Origin: Schlegelella_A sp038231215
GTDB lineage: Bacteria > Pseudomonadota > Gammaproteobacteria > Burkholderiales > Burkholderiaceae_C
Direction: 5' to 3'
DNA: 64,000 nt
Assembly: GCA_038231215.1 (NCBI GenBank)
Contig: JBBRLS010000005.1
Location: forward strand, 1 to 64,000
Part shown: piece by piece, positions 51,312 through 64,000 of the stretch
How the letters are laid out: each line of letters begins with the position of its first letter
Numbering within the stretch: the stretch's first letter is position 1
Notes under the pieces: model-generated
The model's input: only the letters and a program-made list of their open reading frames with translations
Told to the model about the DNA's origin: nothing
Databases searched by the model: none
Program-made: the position numbers and the translations under genes

Positions 51312-52352
51312 TTATTTCCAGGCGATCGCCTTGCCGCTCGTGTCCTTCATGTTCGCAGTCCAGGACTTGCGCGCCAGTTCCTTGACGGCCGGCGGCAGCG
51401 GCACGTACTCGAGTTCGTCGGCCATCTTGTCGCCGTTGACGTAGGCCCAGTCGAAGAACTTGAGCGTGTTGGCGGCGCTGGCCGGCTTGTCCTGGGCTTT
51501 GTACATAAGGATGAAGGTCGCGCCGGTGATCGGCCACGCGTCCTTGCCGGGTTGGTCGGTCAGAACCTGGAAGAAGGTCTTGGCCCAGTCGGCACCGGCG
51601 GCTGCAGACTTGAAGTTGTCGGAATCCGGCGGAACGAAGTTGCCGTCCTTGTTCTTGAGCAGCGTGTAGGTCATCTTGTTCTGCTTGGCATACGCGTACT
51701 CGACGTAGCCGATCGAGTTGGGCAGACGCTGCACGAACCCGGACACGCCTTCGTTGCCCTTGCCGCCCGCGCCAGTCGGCCAGTTGACGGCCGTGCCTTC
51801 GCCGACCTTGGCCTTCCAGTCGGCGTTCAGCTTCGAAAGGTAGTTCGTGAAGATGAAGCTCGTGCCAGAGCCATCGGCGCGGCGCACCACGGCGATCGCC
51901 GCGTCGGGCAACGGCACGCCCGGATTGAGCGCGGTCAGCGCCGGGTCGTTCCACTGCGTGATCTTGCCCAGGTAGATGTCGCCGAGCACTTGCCCCGTCA
52001 GCTTGATCTGGCCGGGTGCGATGCCCTTGATGTTGACCACGGGGACGACGCCGCCGATCACAGTCGGAAACTGGATCAGCCCGTCCTTGGCCAGTACATC
52101 GTCGGAGAGCGGCATGTCGGAGGCGCCGAAGTCGACCGTCTTGGCACGGATCTGCTGGATGCCAGCGCCCGATCCGACCGACTGGTAGTTCAGGCGCGCA
52201 CCGGTCGCCTTGTTGTAGGCATCGGCCCACTTGGCGTAGATCGGCGCGGGAAAGGTGGCGCCGGCGCCGGTCATGTCCTGGGCAAAGGCCGCTGCGGCGG
52301 AGGCGCCCAGCACGGCGGTGGCGACGAGCGATCGAAGAAGAGTGGGTTTCAT
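51312..52352 (-). CDS. pstS: Phosphate ABC transporter periplasmic binding protein PstS
   Basis: A 346-aa binding protein with a signal peptide cleaved after residue 24 (SAAAAFA before QDMTGAGATF). The phosphate-site motif GAGATFPAPIYAKW is at the mature N-terminus, with SVGSGAGIQQI and GASDMPL further on. It binds inorganic phosphate and passes it to PstCA. Its promoter carries a PhoB box, so it should be induced by phosphate starvation. It is the first gene of the pst-pho set. Confidence 0.97.
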   Translation of the reverse strand: MKPTLLRSLVATAVLGASAAAAFAQDMTGAGATFPAPIYAKWADAYNKATGARLNYQSVGSGAGIQQIRAKTVDFGASDMPLSDDVLAKDGLIQFPTVIGGVVPVVNIKGIAPGQIKLTGQVLGDIYLGKITQWNDPALTALNPGVPLPDAAIAVVRRADGSGTSFIFTNYLSKLNADWKAKVGEGTAVNWPTGAGGKGNEGVSGFVQRLPNSIGYVEYAYAKQNKMTYTLLKNKDGNFVPPDSDNFKSAAAGADWAKTFFQVLTDQPGKDAWPITGATFILMYKAQDKPASAANTLKFFDWAYVNGDKMADELEYVPLPPAVKELARKSWTANMKDTSGKAIAWK

Positions 52353-52400
52353 GTGTTCCGGCCCTGAACGGGCAAGGTGGAGCGAATGCTCGGTACCGGA

Positions 52401-52434
52401 ACTCTAGGCAGACTTTGTGACGGCTCCATGACAC
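52401..52434 (-). promoter_or_regulatory. PhoB-dependent promoter of pstS
   Basis: Read on the minus strand, TGTCAT (52433-52428) and CGTCAC (52422-52417) are spaced 11 bases apart, as in a Pho box. A -10 element TAGAGT lies at 52406-52401, 10 bases beyond the box, which is where PhoB-activated promoters place it. Transcription would start near 52394. Confidence 0.75.
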
Positions 52435-52468
52435 CACCGGCTGCCGTGGGCGCGCTTTCCACCCGGTG

Positions 52469-52496
52469 TGTCACACCGTTTTCATGGCCTTGTCAC
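52469..52496 (+). promoter_or_regulatory. Pho-box-like array of three 11-base-spaced repeats, opposite orientation
   Basis: On the plus strand TGTCAC (52469-52474), TTTCAT (52480-52485) and TGTCAC (52491-52496) are spaced exactly 11 bases apart, as PhoB half-sites are. The orientation points away from pstS, towards the end of glmM, which is on the opposite strand. A weak -10-like TACCTT lies at 52507, 10 bases after the array. Confidence 0.55.
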
Positions 52497-52538
52497 ATCG
52501 CGCCGGTACCTTCGGCGGACGCAGCGCGCGAATCGAGC

Positions 52539-53870
52539 TCAACCGAGCGCTTCGGCCAGCTGTTCGGCGCAGCGCCGTGCCTGCGCCGCGTCTTCCGCCT
52601 CGACCATGACGCGAACCACGGGCTCGGTGCCCGAGGGCCGGATCAGGACCCGGCCTGACGCGCCCAGCTCGCGGTCGACTTCGGCGCGGCGCTCGGCGAG
52701 TGCCGCGCTCGCGCGCCAGTCCGTACCGGGCTTCAGGCGCACGTTGATCAACGTCTGCGGATAGAGGCGCACGCCGACCAGAAGATCGGCCAGCGACCGC
52801 CCCGAACGCACCGCCGCTTGCAGCACCATCAGGGCACTGACGATGCCGTCGCCGGTCGTGTGCCGGTCGAGCGAGAGGATGTGTCCCGAACCCTCGCCGC
52901 CAAGCTGCCAACCGCGGCGCAGCAGTTCCTCGAGCACGTAGCGATCGCCGACCGCCGCGCGTGCGACCTCGATGCCGCGCTCTCGCAAGGCCAACTCGAC
53001 GCCGAGATTGGTCATCAGCGTGCCCACGACGCCGGGCACGGCGCCGCCCTGCGCCAGGCGGTCGCAGGCCAGAACATAGAGCAGCTCGTCGCCGTTGTAG
53101 AGACGTCCACTCGCGTCGACCATCTGCACCCGGTCGGCATCGCCATCGAGGGCGACGCCATAGTCGGCGCCGTTCGCCCGCACCGCGTCGACGAGTGCCT
53201 GTGGCGCCGTCGCGCCGAAGCCGGCGTTGATGTTGAAGCCGTCAGGCCGGCAGCCGATCGCCGTGACCTCGGCGCCCAACTCGTGGAAGACATCGGGAGC
53301 GACGTGCCAGGCCGCGCCGTGCGCCGCATCGACGACGATCTTCATTCCCTTCAACGACAGCTCGTTGCTGAAGGTGCTCTTGCAGAACTCGATGTAGCGG
53401 CCGCTGGCGTCGTCGAGGCGGCGCGCCTTGCCCAGGTCGGCCGCGCCGGCCCAGCGTTGCTCGCCGGCGAGCGCGGTCTCGACCTCGCGCTCCCATGCGT
53501 CAGGAAGCTTCTCGCCGCGGGCCGAGAAGAACTTGATGCCGTTGTCCTCGAAAGGGTTGTGCGAGGCGCTGATGACGACGCCGAGGCTGAGGCGCAGTGC
53601 CCGCGCAAGGTAGGCAACGGCCGGCGTCGGCAGAGGCCCGGTCAGCAGCACGTCGACACCGGCCGAGGCGAAGCCCGCCTCGAGCGCCGACTCGATCATG
53701 TAGCCGGAAATGCGCGTGTCCTTGCCGATCAGGACGGTCGGACGTCGCTCGTCGCGCTTGAGAACCTGGCCGACGGCGTGACCGAGGCGCAGCATGAAGT
53801 CGGGCGTGATCGGCGCCTCGCCGACCGTGCCGCGGATGCCGTCGGTGCCGAAATAGGTTCTGCTGCTCAT
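52539..53870 (-). CDS. glmM: Phosphoglucosamine mutase
   Basis: A 443-aa alpha-D-phosphohexomutase that converts glucosamine 6-phosphate to glucosamine 1-phosphate for peptidoglycan and lipopolysaccharide. The phosphoserine loop is SASHNPFEDNG with Ser103. The metal site is DGDADRVQ, the sugar loop is GGEGSGHILSLD, and the phosphate loop is RPSGTEPVVRV. Length and order are standard. The start is the ATG at 53870 (MSSRTYFGTDGIRG). It follows folP in the usual ftsH-folP-glmM order. Confidence 0.98.
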   Translation of the reverse strand: MSSRTYFGTDGIRGTVGEAPITPDFMLRLGHAVGQVLKRDERRPTVLIGKDTRISGYMIESALEAGFASAGVDVLLTGPLPTPAVAYLARALRLSLGVVISASHNPFEDNGIKFFSARGEKLPDAWEREVETALAGEQRWAGAADLGKARRLDDASGRYIEFCKSTFSNELSLKGMKIVVDAAHGAAWHVAPDVFHELGAEVTAIGCRPDGFNINAGFGATAPQALVDAVRANGADYGVALDGDADRVQMVDASGRLYNGDELLYVLACDRLAQGGAVPGVVGTLMTNLGVELALRERGIEVARAAVGDRYVLEELLRRGWQLGGEGSGHILSLDRHTTGDGIVSALMVLQAAVRSGRSLADLLVGVRLYPQTLINVRLKPGTDWRASAALAERRAEVDRELGASGRVLIRPSGTEPVVRVMVEAEDAAQARRCAEQLAEALG

Positions 53871-53917
53871 GTCGTTCGATGCGGCAATCGGTTCGTCCAG
53901 CGCCGGTGTGCCGCGGA

Positions 53918-54787
53918 TTATCCGCGCCGCTCCGGCGCAGCTTCGACCACGGCAAGCGCCGCGACCATCGCCGCGACGTTGTGCACGCGAACGATGCGCG
54001 CGCCGCGCTGTACCGCGAGCAGCGACGCGGTGACGCTGGCCGCGTCGAGAACCGCGCGCTGCGCCGCAGTGCGCTCGGCAGGCGGGGTTGCCGAGACACC
54101 TGACAGCCTGGCCAGCGTCGCCTTGCGCGACCAGCCGGTCAGCAAAGGCACGCCAAGCGCCAGCAGCTCGCTCTGGCGCGACAGTAACTCGAGGTTTTGC
54201 GTCGGCGTCTTGCCGAAGCCCACGCCGGGATCGACGACGATGCGCTCCTGGCCAACGCCGGCAGTGCGCACTGCCTCGATGCGCTCGCTCAGAAAGGCGC
54301 CGATCTCGGCGACGACGTCTTCGTAGCGCGTGTCCGACTGCATCGTCTGCGGCGAGCCGCGCATATGCATCAGGCAGACGCCGCACGAGGGGTGCGCCGC
54401 CACGAGCTCGAGCGCACCTGGCGATCGCAGCGCGCCGATGTCGTTGACGATGTCAGCGCCGAGTTCGAGCGCGGCGCGCATCACCTCGGGCTTGGCCGAA
54501 TCGATCGAGATCGGGCACCCCAGGCGAACCGCCTCTCGCAACACGGGAACGACCCGCGCCAACTCGATCTCGACGCTCACCGGCGCGGCGCCCGGCCGGC
54601 TGGATTCCCCGCCCAGGTCGAGGATGTCCGCACCTTCGGCAAGCAGACGCTCGCAGGTGGCGATGGCGCGCGCCGGCGTCAGCCCGGGATCGCCGTCGGA
54701 AAAGGAATCGGGCGTGACGTTGACGATGCCCATCACGCGCGGCCGCGTGAGGTCGATCTCGAAGCGGGCGGTGCGCCAGACGCTCAT
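53918..54787 (-). CDS. folP: Dihydropteroate synthase
   Basis: A 289-aa enzyme of folate synthesis, the target of sulfonamides. The motifs are MGIVNVTPDSFSDG, GGESSRPGA, IVNDIGALRSP and DPGVGFGKTPTQN, with a C-terminal RVHNVAAMV. The ATG at 54787 was preferred to the TTG six bases earlier. It sits between ftsH and glmM, with a terminator-like hairpin just upstream. Confidence 0.97.
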   Translation of the reverse strand: MSVWRTARFEIDLTRPRVMGIVNVTPDSFSDGDPGLTPARAIATCERLLAEGADILDLGGESSRPGAAPVSVEIELARVVPVLREAVRLGCPISIDSAKPEVMRAALELGADIVNDIGALRSPGALELVAAHPSCGVCLMHMRGSPQTMQSDTRYEDVVAEIGAFLSERIEAVRTAGVGQERIVVDPGVGFGKTPTQNLELLSRQSELLALGVPLLTGWSRKATLARLSGVSATPPAERTAAQRAVLDAASVTASLLAVQRGARIVRVHNVAAMVAALAVVEAAPERRG

Positions 54788-54794
54788 GACCAAT

Positions 54795-54816
54795 GAAAAC
54801 GGGGCCGAAGCCCCGT
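54795..54816 (-). terminator. Terminator after ftsH
   Basis: On the minus strand ACGGGGC pairs with GCCCCGT around the very stable TTCG loop, followed by TTTTC. It lies 24 bases beyond the ftsH stop and overlaps the run-up to folP, so it may reduce but need not abolish read-through. Confidence 0.8.
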
Positions 54817-54839
54817 CGTCGAACCGGCCTTGTCGACCG

Positions 54840-56744
<1,905 letters not shown>

Positions 56745-56812
56745 CGTAACTCCAATTCAAGGGGCAAGCGAGGAAATCCCGGCCGAACCCGAACGCGCAC
56801 TCCACGACATTT

Positions 56813-56831
56813 GTGGACGATTTTAGTCCAC
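56813..56831 (-). promoter_or_regulatory. Palindrome containing a -10 element upstream of ftsH
   Basis: GTGGAC (56813-56818) and GTCCAC (56826-56831) are perfect inverted arms with 7 bases between them. On the minus strand the centre contains TAAAAT (56825-56820), a good -10 box, giving a start about 70 bases ahead of ftsH. A protein binding the palindrome would block the promoter. Confidence 0.4.
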
Positions 56832-56875
56832 GCAAGCCCCAGCCTGCGGGCCGCTCACCGCCCTCGAAAAAGGTC

Positions 56876-57571
56876 CTACGCGTGAATATCGGCGCCGGAT
56901 GCGCGCGCCTTGAGACCGATGCCCACGATAAAGGTTTCGGCCGACTTGGCCCGCGAGGCCTTCGGCTTGATCGGCTTGACGGTCCGGAACTCGGTCTTGA
57001 AGAGCTTCACGAGCTGGCTGTAGCCGCTGCCATGGAAGACCTTGCAGACCAGGGCGCCGCCATCGGCGAGGTGGTCGCGGGCGAATTCGACAGCCAATTC
57101 CACGAGCTCGGTCATGCGCGCCGCATCGGCTGCGGCGATGCCGGAGAGATTGGGTGCCATGTCCGAGAGCACGACGTCGACCTTGCGCGTGCCGATCCGC
57201 GCCTCCAGCTCGGCCAGCACCTCGGGCTCGCGAAAGTCGCCGTGGATGAATTCGACGCCGTCGACCGGCTCGAATTCGAGGGCGTCGAGGGCGATGATGG
57301 CTCCCTGCAGTGGCCCGGCGGCATCGGCGTCAGCGCTGGCGCCACGCCCGAACTTGCGTCGTACGTACTGGCTCCACGCACCCGGCACGGCGCCGAGGTC
57401 GACGACGAGCTGCCCGGGCCGAAGCAGGTGGAGCTGCTCGTCGATCTCCTTCAGCTTGTAGGCGGCGCGGGCACGAAAGCCTTCCCTTTGCGCGAGCTTG
57501 ACGTAGGGGTCGGTCAGGTGATCGTGCAGCCACGCCTTGTTGAGCTTCTTGCCTTTGCCACGCGTCGCCAT
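56876..57571 (-). CDS. rlmE: 23S rRNA (uridine-2'-O-) methyltransferase RlmE
   Basis: A 231-aa SAM-dependent methyltransferase (FtsJ). The cofactor loop is VVDLGAVPGAWSQY, and the family's catalytic K-D-K-E residues fit AYKLKEIDEQ, VLSDMAPNLSG and VCKVFHGSG. The protein modifies U2552 of 23S rRNA in E. coli. The ATG at 57571 gives MATRGKGKKLNKAWLHDHLT. It is divergent from yhbY with 34 bases between starts and precedes ftsH by 131 bases. Confidence 0.96.
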   Translation of the reverse strand: MATRGKGKKLNKAWLHDHLTDPYVKLAQREGFRARAAYKLKEIDEQLHLLRPGQLVVDLGAVPGAWSQYVRRKFGRGASADADAAGPLQGAIIALDALEFEPVDGVEFIHGDFREPEVLAELEARIGTRKVDVVLSDMAPNLSGIAAADAARMTELVELAVEFARDHLADGGALVCKVFHGSGYSQLVKLFKTEFRTVKPIKPKASRAKSAETFIVGIGLKARASGADIHA

Positions 57572-57593
57572 CGTTGCCGCCCCTTCGCGCGCC

Positions 57594-57599
57594 GATAAT
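57594..57599 (+). promoter_or_regulatory. -10 element (GATAAT) of yhbY
   Basis: GATAAT at 57594-57599 lies 7 bases before the GTG of yhbY. A start at the usual distance would place the first transcribed base at about the start codon, so the mRNA may be leaderless. Confidence 0.45.
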
Positions 57600-57605
57600 A
57601 GGCGC

Positions 57606-58079
57606 GTGTCCGCCCTCTTCCTCACCCCTGCCGAGCGAAAGCAGAAACGCTCCGAAGCGCATCACCTCGACCCGGTTGTCGCCATCGGCGTTGACGGCGC
57701 GACGGCTGCGGTGCGACGCGAAATCGAGACCGCGCTCGACGTGCACGGCCTCATCAAGGTGCGGGTCTTCGCCGACGACCGCGCCACGCGCGAGGCGCTC
57801 TTCGGCGAGCTGAGCGCAGCGCTCGGCGCCGCGCCGGTACAGCACATCGGCAAGCTGCTCGTGTTCTGGCGCGAGCCGCGGCCCAAGGAGAAGGCCGAGC
57901 GCGAAGGCCGCATGCCCGGCCCCAAGGTCGTCAAGGTCCTGAAGTTCTCGAAGAGCGGCAACCACCGGCCGCAAGTCAAGAAGGTGAAGGTCCTCGGCAA
58001 CATGCGCCTGGCTGCGGGCGGCGAGCTGAAGCGCGCTCGCAAGCGCACGACCAGCGTCAAGAAGCTGCAGCAGGACTGA
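57606..58079 (+). CDS. yhbY: YhbY-family CRM-domain RNA-binding protein
   Basis: A 157-aa protein. The CRM domain fills residues about 2-95, starting LTPAERKQKRSEAHHLDPVV, with the GxxG-like loop and LGAAPVQHIGKLLVFWREP. In E. coli YhbY associates with the 50S precursor. The C-terminal 60 residues are Lys/Arg-rich, an RNA-binding tail longer than in E. coli. GTG at 57606 is the start that matches the family; no Shine-Dalgarno is present. It is divergent from rlmE, another 50S assembly gene. Confidence 0.92.
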   Translation: MSALFLTPAERKQKRSEAHHLDPVVAIGVDGATAAVRREIETALDVHGLIKVRVFADDRATREALFGELSAALGAAPVQHIGKLLVFWREPRPKEKAEREGRMPGPKVVKVLKFSKSGNHRPQVKKVKVLGNMRLAAGGELKRARKRTTSVKKLQQD

Positions 58080-58082
58080 GCG

Positions 58083-58532
58083 TCAGCGCGGCGCCGAAAA
58101 GCGCCAGGCGAGGACAGCGACGATCGAGGCCTTGGCGACGAAGAACGCCGAGGCGATGGCGTGCAGCGCGCCGAACGAGAGGGTTCCGTGGCCGGCGCGC
58201 GCGTCCTCGATCATCGGCAGCAGCGCGTAGTGTCCGGCGGCGATGCAGAACAGCGCCGCAAGCGCCAGACCGAGTTCGATGCTGAAGCGCGAGCCGCGAC
58301 CTCGCACTGCACGGTCGCTGCCTAGCTGCAGGCCGATCAGCATCAGGACCGCGCCGATGGCAATGCCTATCGTCGCGTCGAGCGAGAACAATCGTGCAGC
58401 GACGAGTCCGGCCTCGGGTCGCGGCAGAAGCGCGAACAATAGAGGGGCGGCGACCGCGCCGACGCCGATCATGAGACCGGCCCAGGCGCCGGCGAGCCAG
58501 GCGCCGAGCCGGCCGAGCAACTCCGCGCTCAC
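58083..58532 (-). CDS. DUF4149 family small membrane protein
   Basis: A 149-aa protein with four hydrophobic segments (residues about 7-35, 45-65, 81-105 and 119-145). The motif LAGAWAGLMIGVGAVAAPLLF and the conserved HYALLPMIEDAR are in keeping with DUF4149. The GTG at 58532 overlaps the greA stop as GTGA, so it is cotranslated with greA. The function is unknown. Confidence 0.8.
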   Translation of the reverse strand: MSAELLGRLGAWLAGAWAGLMIGVGAVAAPLLFALLPRPEAGLVAARLFSLDATIGIAIGAVLMLIGLQLGSDRAVRGRGSRFSIELGLALAALFCIAAGHYALLPMIEDARAGHGTLSFGALHAIASAFFVAKASIVAVLAWRFSAPR

Positions 58533-59005
58533 GCGTACCGTACGCCCATGATCTCGTAGCTCTTGGCGCCGCCCGGCGCCTGCACCTCGGCGACGTCGCC
58601 GACCTCCTTGCCGATCAGGGCGCGCGCGATCGGCGAGCTGATGGAGATGAGGCACTGCTTCAGATCGGCTTCGTCGTCGCCGACGATCTGGTAGGTCACC
58701 TTGGCGCCGGACTCTTCCTCCTCGAGGTCGACGGTCGAGCCGAACACGACACGGCCTTCGGCATCGAACGTCGACGGGTCGATGATCTGCGCCGCCGCGA
58801 GCTTGCTCTCGATCTCGAGGATGCGGCCTTCGATGAAGCCCTGCTTGTCCTTGGCCGCCTCGTATTCCGCGTTCTCGGAAAGATCGCCTTGGGCACGCGC
58901 TTCGCTGATGGCCTGGATGACGGCATGACGCTCGACCGACTTGAGCCGGGCGAGCTCTTCCCTCAGCTTTTCGGCACCGCGGCGGGTGAGCGGAATCGTC
59001 GCCAT
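58529..59005 (-). CDS. greA: Transcription elongation factor GreA
   Basis: A 158-aa secondary-channel factor that rescues backtracked RNA polymerase. The N-terminal coiled coil starts MATIPLTRRGAEKLREELAR and carries the acidic tip ARAQGDLSENAEYEAAKDKQ. The C-terminal FKBP-like domain ends near ARALIGKEVGD. The ATG at 59005 is preferred to the one at 59008 because GAGG lies at better spacing. It follows carB, from which it is separated by a terminator. Confidence 0.98.
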   Translation of the reverse strand: MATIPLTRRGAEKLREELARLKSVERHAVIQAISEARAQGDLSENAEYEAAKDKQGFIEGRILEIESKLAAAQIIDPSTFDAEGRVVFGSTVDLEEEESGAKVTYQIVGDDEADLKQCLISISSPIARALIGKEVGDVAEVQAPGGAKSYEIMGVRYA

Positions 59006-59023
59006 CATCGAACCTCGAAAGAC

Positions 59024-59060
59024 AAACAAAAAGCCGCCGCAGGAGCTTCCGGCGGCGGCG
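59024..59060 (-). terminator. Terminator after carB
   Basis: On the minus strand GCCGCCGC pairs with GCGGCGGC over an 11-base loop (arms at 59052-59059 and 59033-59040 on the plus axis), followed by TTTTTGTTTG. It separates carAB transcription from greA, with carB ending at 59077. Confidence 0.88.
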
Positions 59061-59076
59061 CTGGGACGCATCCAGT

Positions 59077-62323
<3,247 letters not shown>

Positions 62324-62331
<8 letters not shown>

Positions 62332-63532
62332 GGACGCTCCCGTCGCGCTCGGTCCGCGACGCCGCGCCCTTCGCCTCGTCCATCAGGCCGACGAAGCGAT
62401 CGAAAAGGTAATCGATGTCGTGCGGCCCGGGTGACGCTTCGGGGTGGCCCTGGAAGCAGAACGCTGGCTTGTCGACGTGGGCGAGCCCTTGCAGCGTGCC
62501 GTCGAACAGCGACACATGCGTGGGTCGCAGGGTCGCCGGCAGCGACTCCGGGTCGACCGCGAAGCCGTGGTTCTGGCTGGTGATGCTGACCCGACCGCTG
62601 TCGAGGTCCTTGACCGGATGGTTGGCGCCGTGATGGCCGAATTTCATCTTGTAGGTGCGCGCGCCGCAAGCCAGCGCCATGATCTGGTGGCCGAGGCAGA
62701 TGCCGAAGATCGGAACGCCGCGTTCGATGACCTCACGCGTTGCCTGGATCGCGTAGTCGCAGGGCTCGGGGTCGCCTGGCCCGTTGGCGAGGAAGACGCC
62801 GTCAGGCTGCAAGGCGAAGACCTCGGCGGCCGGCGTCTGCGCCGGCACGACCGTGATGCGGCACTCGCGCGCGGCGAGCAGGCGCAGGATGTTGAACTTG
62901 ACGCCGAAGTCGTAGGCGACGACGTGGCGTCGCGGCGATGCCAGCGTGCCGTAGCCGGCGCCGAGCGCCCAGGCGGTCTGGTTCCACTCGTAAGGCTCGC
63001 GTACGCTGACGACTTTCGCCAGGTCGAGGCCGGACATCGAGGGTTCCGCGCGGGCCTTGGCGATCGCCGCGTCGATCACCGATTGCGTCAGCGTCGCGCC
63101 CGGCGCCAGCGCAACGATGCAGCCGTTCTGCGCGCCTTCGCTGCGCAGCAGGCGCGTCAGGCGGCGCGTGTCGATGCCGGCGATGGCCACGGTGTTCTCG
63201 CTGCGCAAGTAGTCCCGCAGCGACGCCGTGCTGCGGAAGTTCGAGGCCAGCGCCGGTACGTCCTTGACGACCAGGCCCGCGGCGAACACCTGTCGCGATT
63301 CGACGTCCTCCGCATTGGATCCGTAGTTGCCGATGTGCGGATACGTCAGGGTGACGATCTGCCGGCAGTAGCTCGGATCGGTGAGGATTTCCTGGTAGCC
63401 GGTGAGCGCGGTGTTGAAGACGACCTCGCCGGTCGTCTCGCCCTCTGCTCCGATGGATGCCCCGCGAAAGACCGTGCCGTCGGCGAGTGCCAGGAGGGCC
63501 TGGGCGTGGTCGGGCAGCAGTTGCGGGGACAA
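62324..63532 (-). CDS. carA: Carbamoyl-phosphate synthase small subunit
   Basis: A 402-aa glutaminase subunit. The class I amidotransferase triad is visible: Cys in FGICLGHQIMA, then His and Glu in FQGHPEASPGPHD. The N-terminal domain includes ALADGTVFRGASIGAEGETT. The TTG at 63532 is the earliest start that gives the family N-terminus, but it has only a weak GGAG at 10 bases, so the start is uncertain. It is paired with carB, overlapping by 8 bases. Confidence 0.95.
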
Positions 63533-63850
63533 GGGGACAGCTCCGGGGCTATGCGTGGCGGCGGGTGCGGATTCGCTGGGCGACCGGGTCCCGCCGTCGG
63601 GGCCCTCGTCGCGGCCGCCCCGGCCGACGCTGTCGAGCGGGCCGAGGCGTTAAATTGTAGCGCCCGGCCGCCGGGGCGGCCCGGCATCATGGCGCCTGTG
63701 GAGGCATTGCAAACGGTTTCGGCGGCCGCAAATGGACGACTCGGTAGGGTGCATCCGGTCTGGCGCGGTATTCGAACAAATGGCCGACGCGGACCGGAAC
63801 TAGAATCCCCTGCGACTAGTCACAGTGCGGTCACATTGTTCGGAGGTCTC
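63533..63850. promoter_or_regulatory. 318-base divergent region between carA and the BI-1 gene
   Basis: No gene is seen. On the minus strand TACAAT at 63653-63658 is a -10 box for carAB, leaving a GC-rich leader of about 115 bases. On the plus strand TAGAAT at 63801-63806 is a -10 box for the BI-1 gene, with a leader of about 40 bases. No clear ArgR or PurR operator could be read in it. Confidence 0.5.
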
Positions 63851-64000
63851 ATGGATCAGGGTCTGCAATCAGTCGATGTCGGTTACGCCGGCTCGGTCGG
63901 CAGCGTCGAGCAGCGCAACCGCGTTCTGCGCAACACTTACTGGCTGCTCGCGCTTTCGATGGTGCCGACGGTCCTGGGCGCCTGGATCGGCGTCGCCACC
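63851..64000 (+). CDS. BI-1/YccA-family membrane protein, N-terminal part (cut by window end)
   Basis: The first 50 residues, MDQGLQSVDVGYAGSVGSVE and QRNRVLRNTYWLLALSMVPT, match the YccA/Bax inhibitor-1 family start, with the first membrane helix beginning near residue 31. The start has a good GGAGG ribosome-binding site 5 bases upstream. In E. coli YccA modulates FtsH, whose gene lies about 7 kb away here; that link is inference. Confidence 0.75.
   Translation, partial: MDQGLQSVDVGYAGSVGSVEQRNRVLRNTYWLLALSMVPTVLGAWIGVAT

Overview
This is a GC-rich chromosomal segment of a betaproteobacterium, most probably of the order Burkholderiales. The reasons are the synteny of rlmE-ftsH-folP-glmM-pstSCAB-phoU-phoB-phoR, the trxA-rho-rpmE2 run, a Bug/TctC-type tripartite tricarboxylate transporter, dnaX-ybaB-recR, an addAB-like pair and carAB-greA. 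No plasmid, prophage or transposase gene is visible. The window starts inside an EnvZ-like histidine kinase and ends inside a BI-1/YccA-family gene.

Layout. (1) 1-4.3 kb: kinase end, then a minus-strand set of three poorly known genes (a 794-aa cysteine-rich protein with an internal duplication, a DUF1360 membrane protein and a small protein beginning with a Cys-Cys motif). (2) 4.3-11.8 kb: an RNB exoribonuclease, the isoprenoid genes ispD-ispF, mfd, serB and rraA. (3) 11.8-24.9 kb: an accessory metabolic region with a ThDP enzyme, a TetR regulator, a PhyH dioxygenase, a complete TctC-TctB-TctA transporter, two sugar-phosphate isomerase/epimerase-like proteins, a Gfo/Idh/MocA dehydrogenase and a DUF993 protein, followed by an MFS exporter with a divergent AraC regulator. 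Copies of a dispersed inverted-repeat element lie in this region, including a tandem array of its half-site.

(4) 25-33.6 kb: an unknown protein with a possible roadblock-like end, rnhA, a methyltransferase, a truncated gloB remnant that overlaps the start of mltD, then recR-ybaB-dnaX, a PurM-like protein and the 4.5S SRP RNA. (5) 33.6-45.7 kb: a degenerate kinase-HDOD fusion, addA/addB-like genes, trxA, rho (strong promoter inside the end of trxA, structured leader), rpmE2 with a clear terminator, and a GT39-type membrane protein. (6) 45.7-58 kb: the phosphate regulon from phoR back to pstS, with a PhoB-type promoter, then glmM, folP, ftsH, rlmE and divergent yhbY. (7) 58-64 kb: a DUF4149 protein, greA, carB, carA and the BI-1 family gene.

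The housekeeping parts are ordinary. The parts least explained by known biology are the cysteine-rich three-gene set near 1-4 kb, the DUF993/PhyH/Tct catabolic cluster and its TetR operator, the repeat array at 11.8 kb, the gloB remnant, the oppositely oriented Pho-box array, and the pseudokinase-HDOD fusion. All functions are inferred from reading the sequence. No database search was run.
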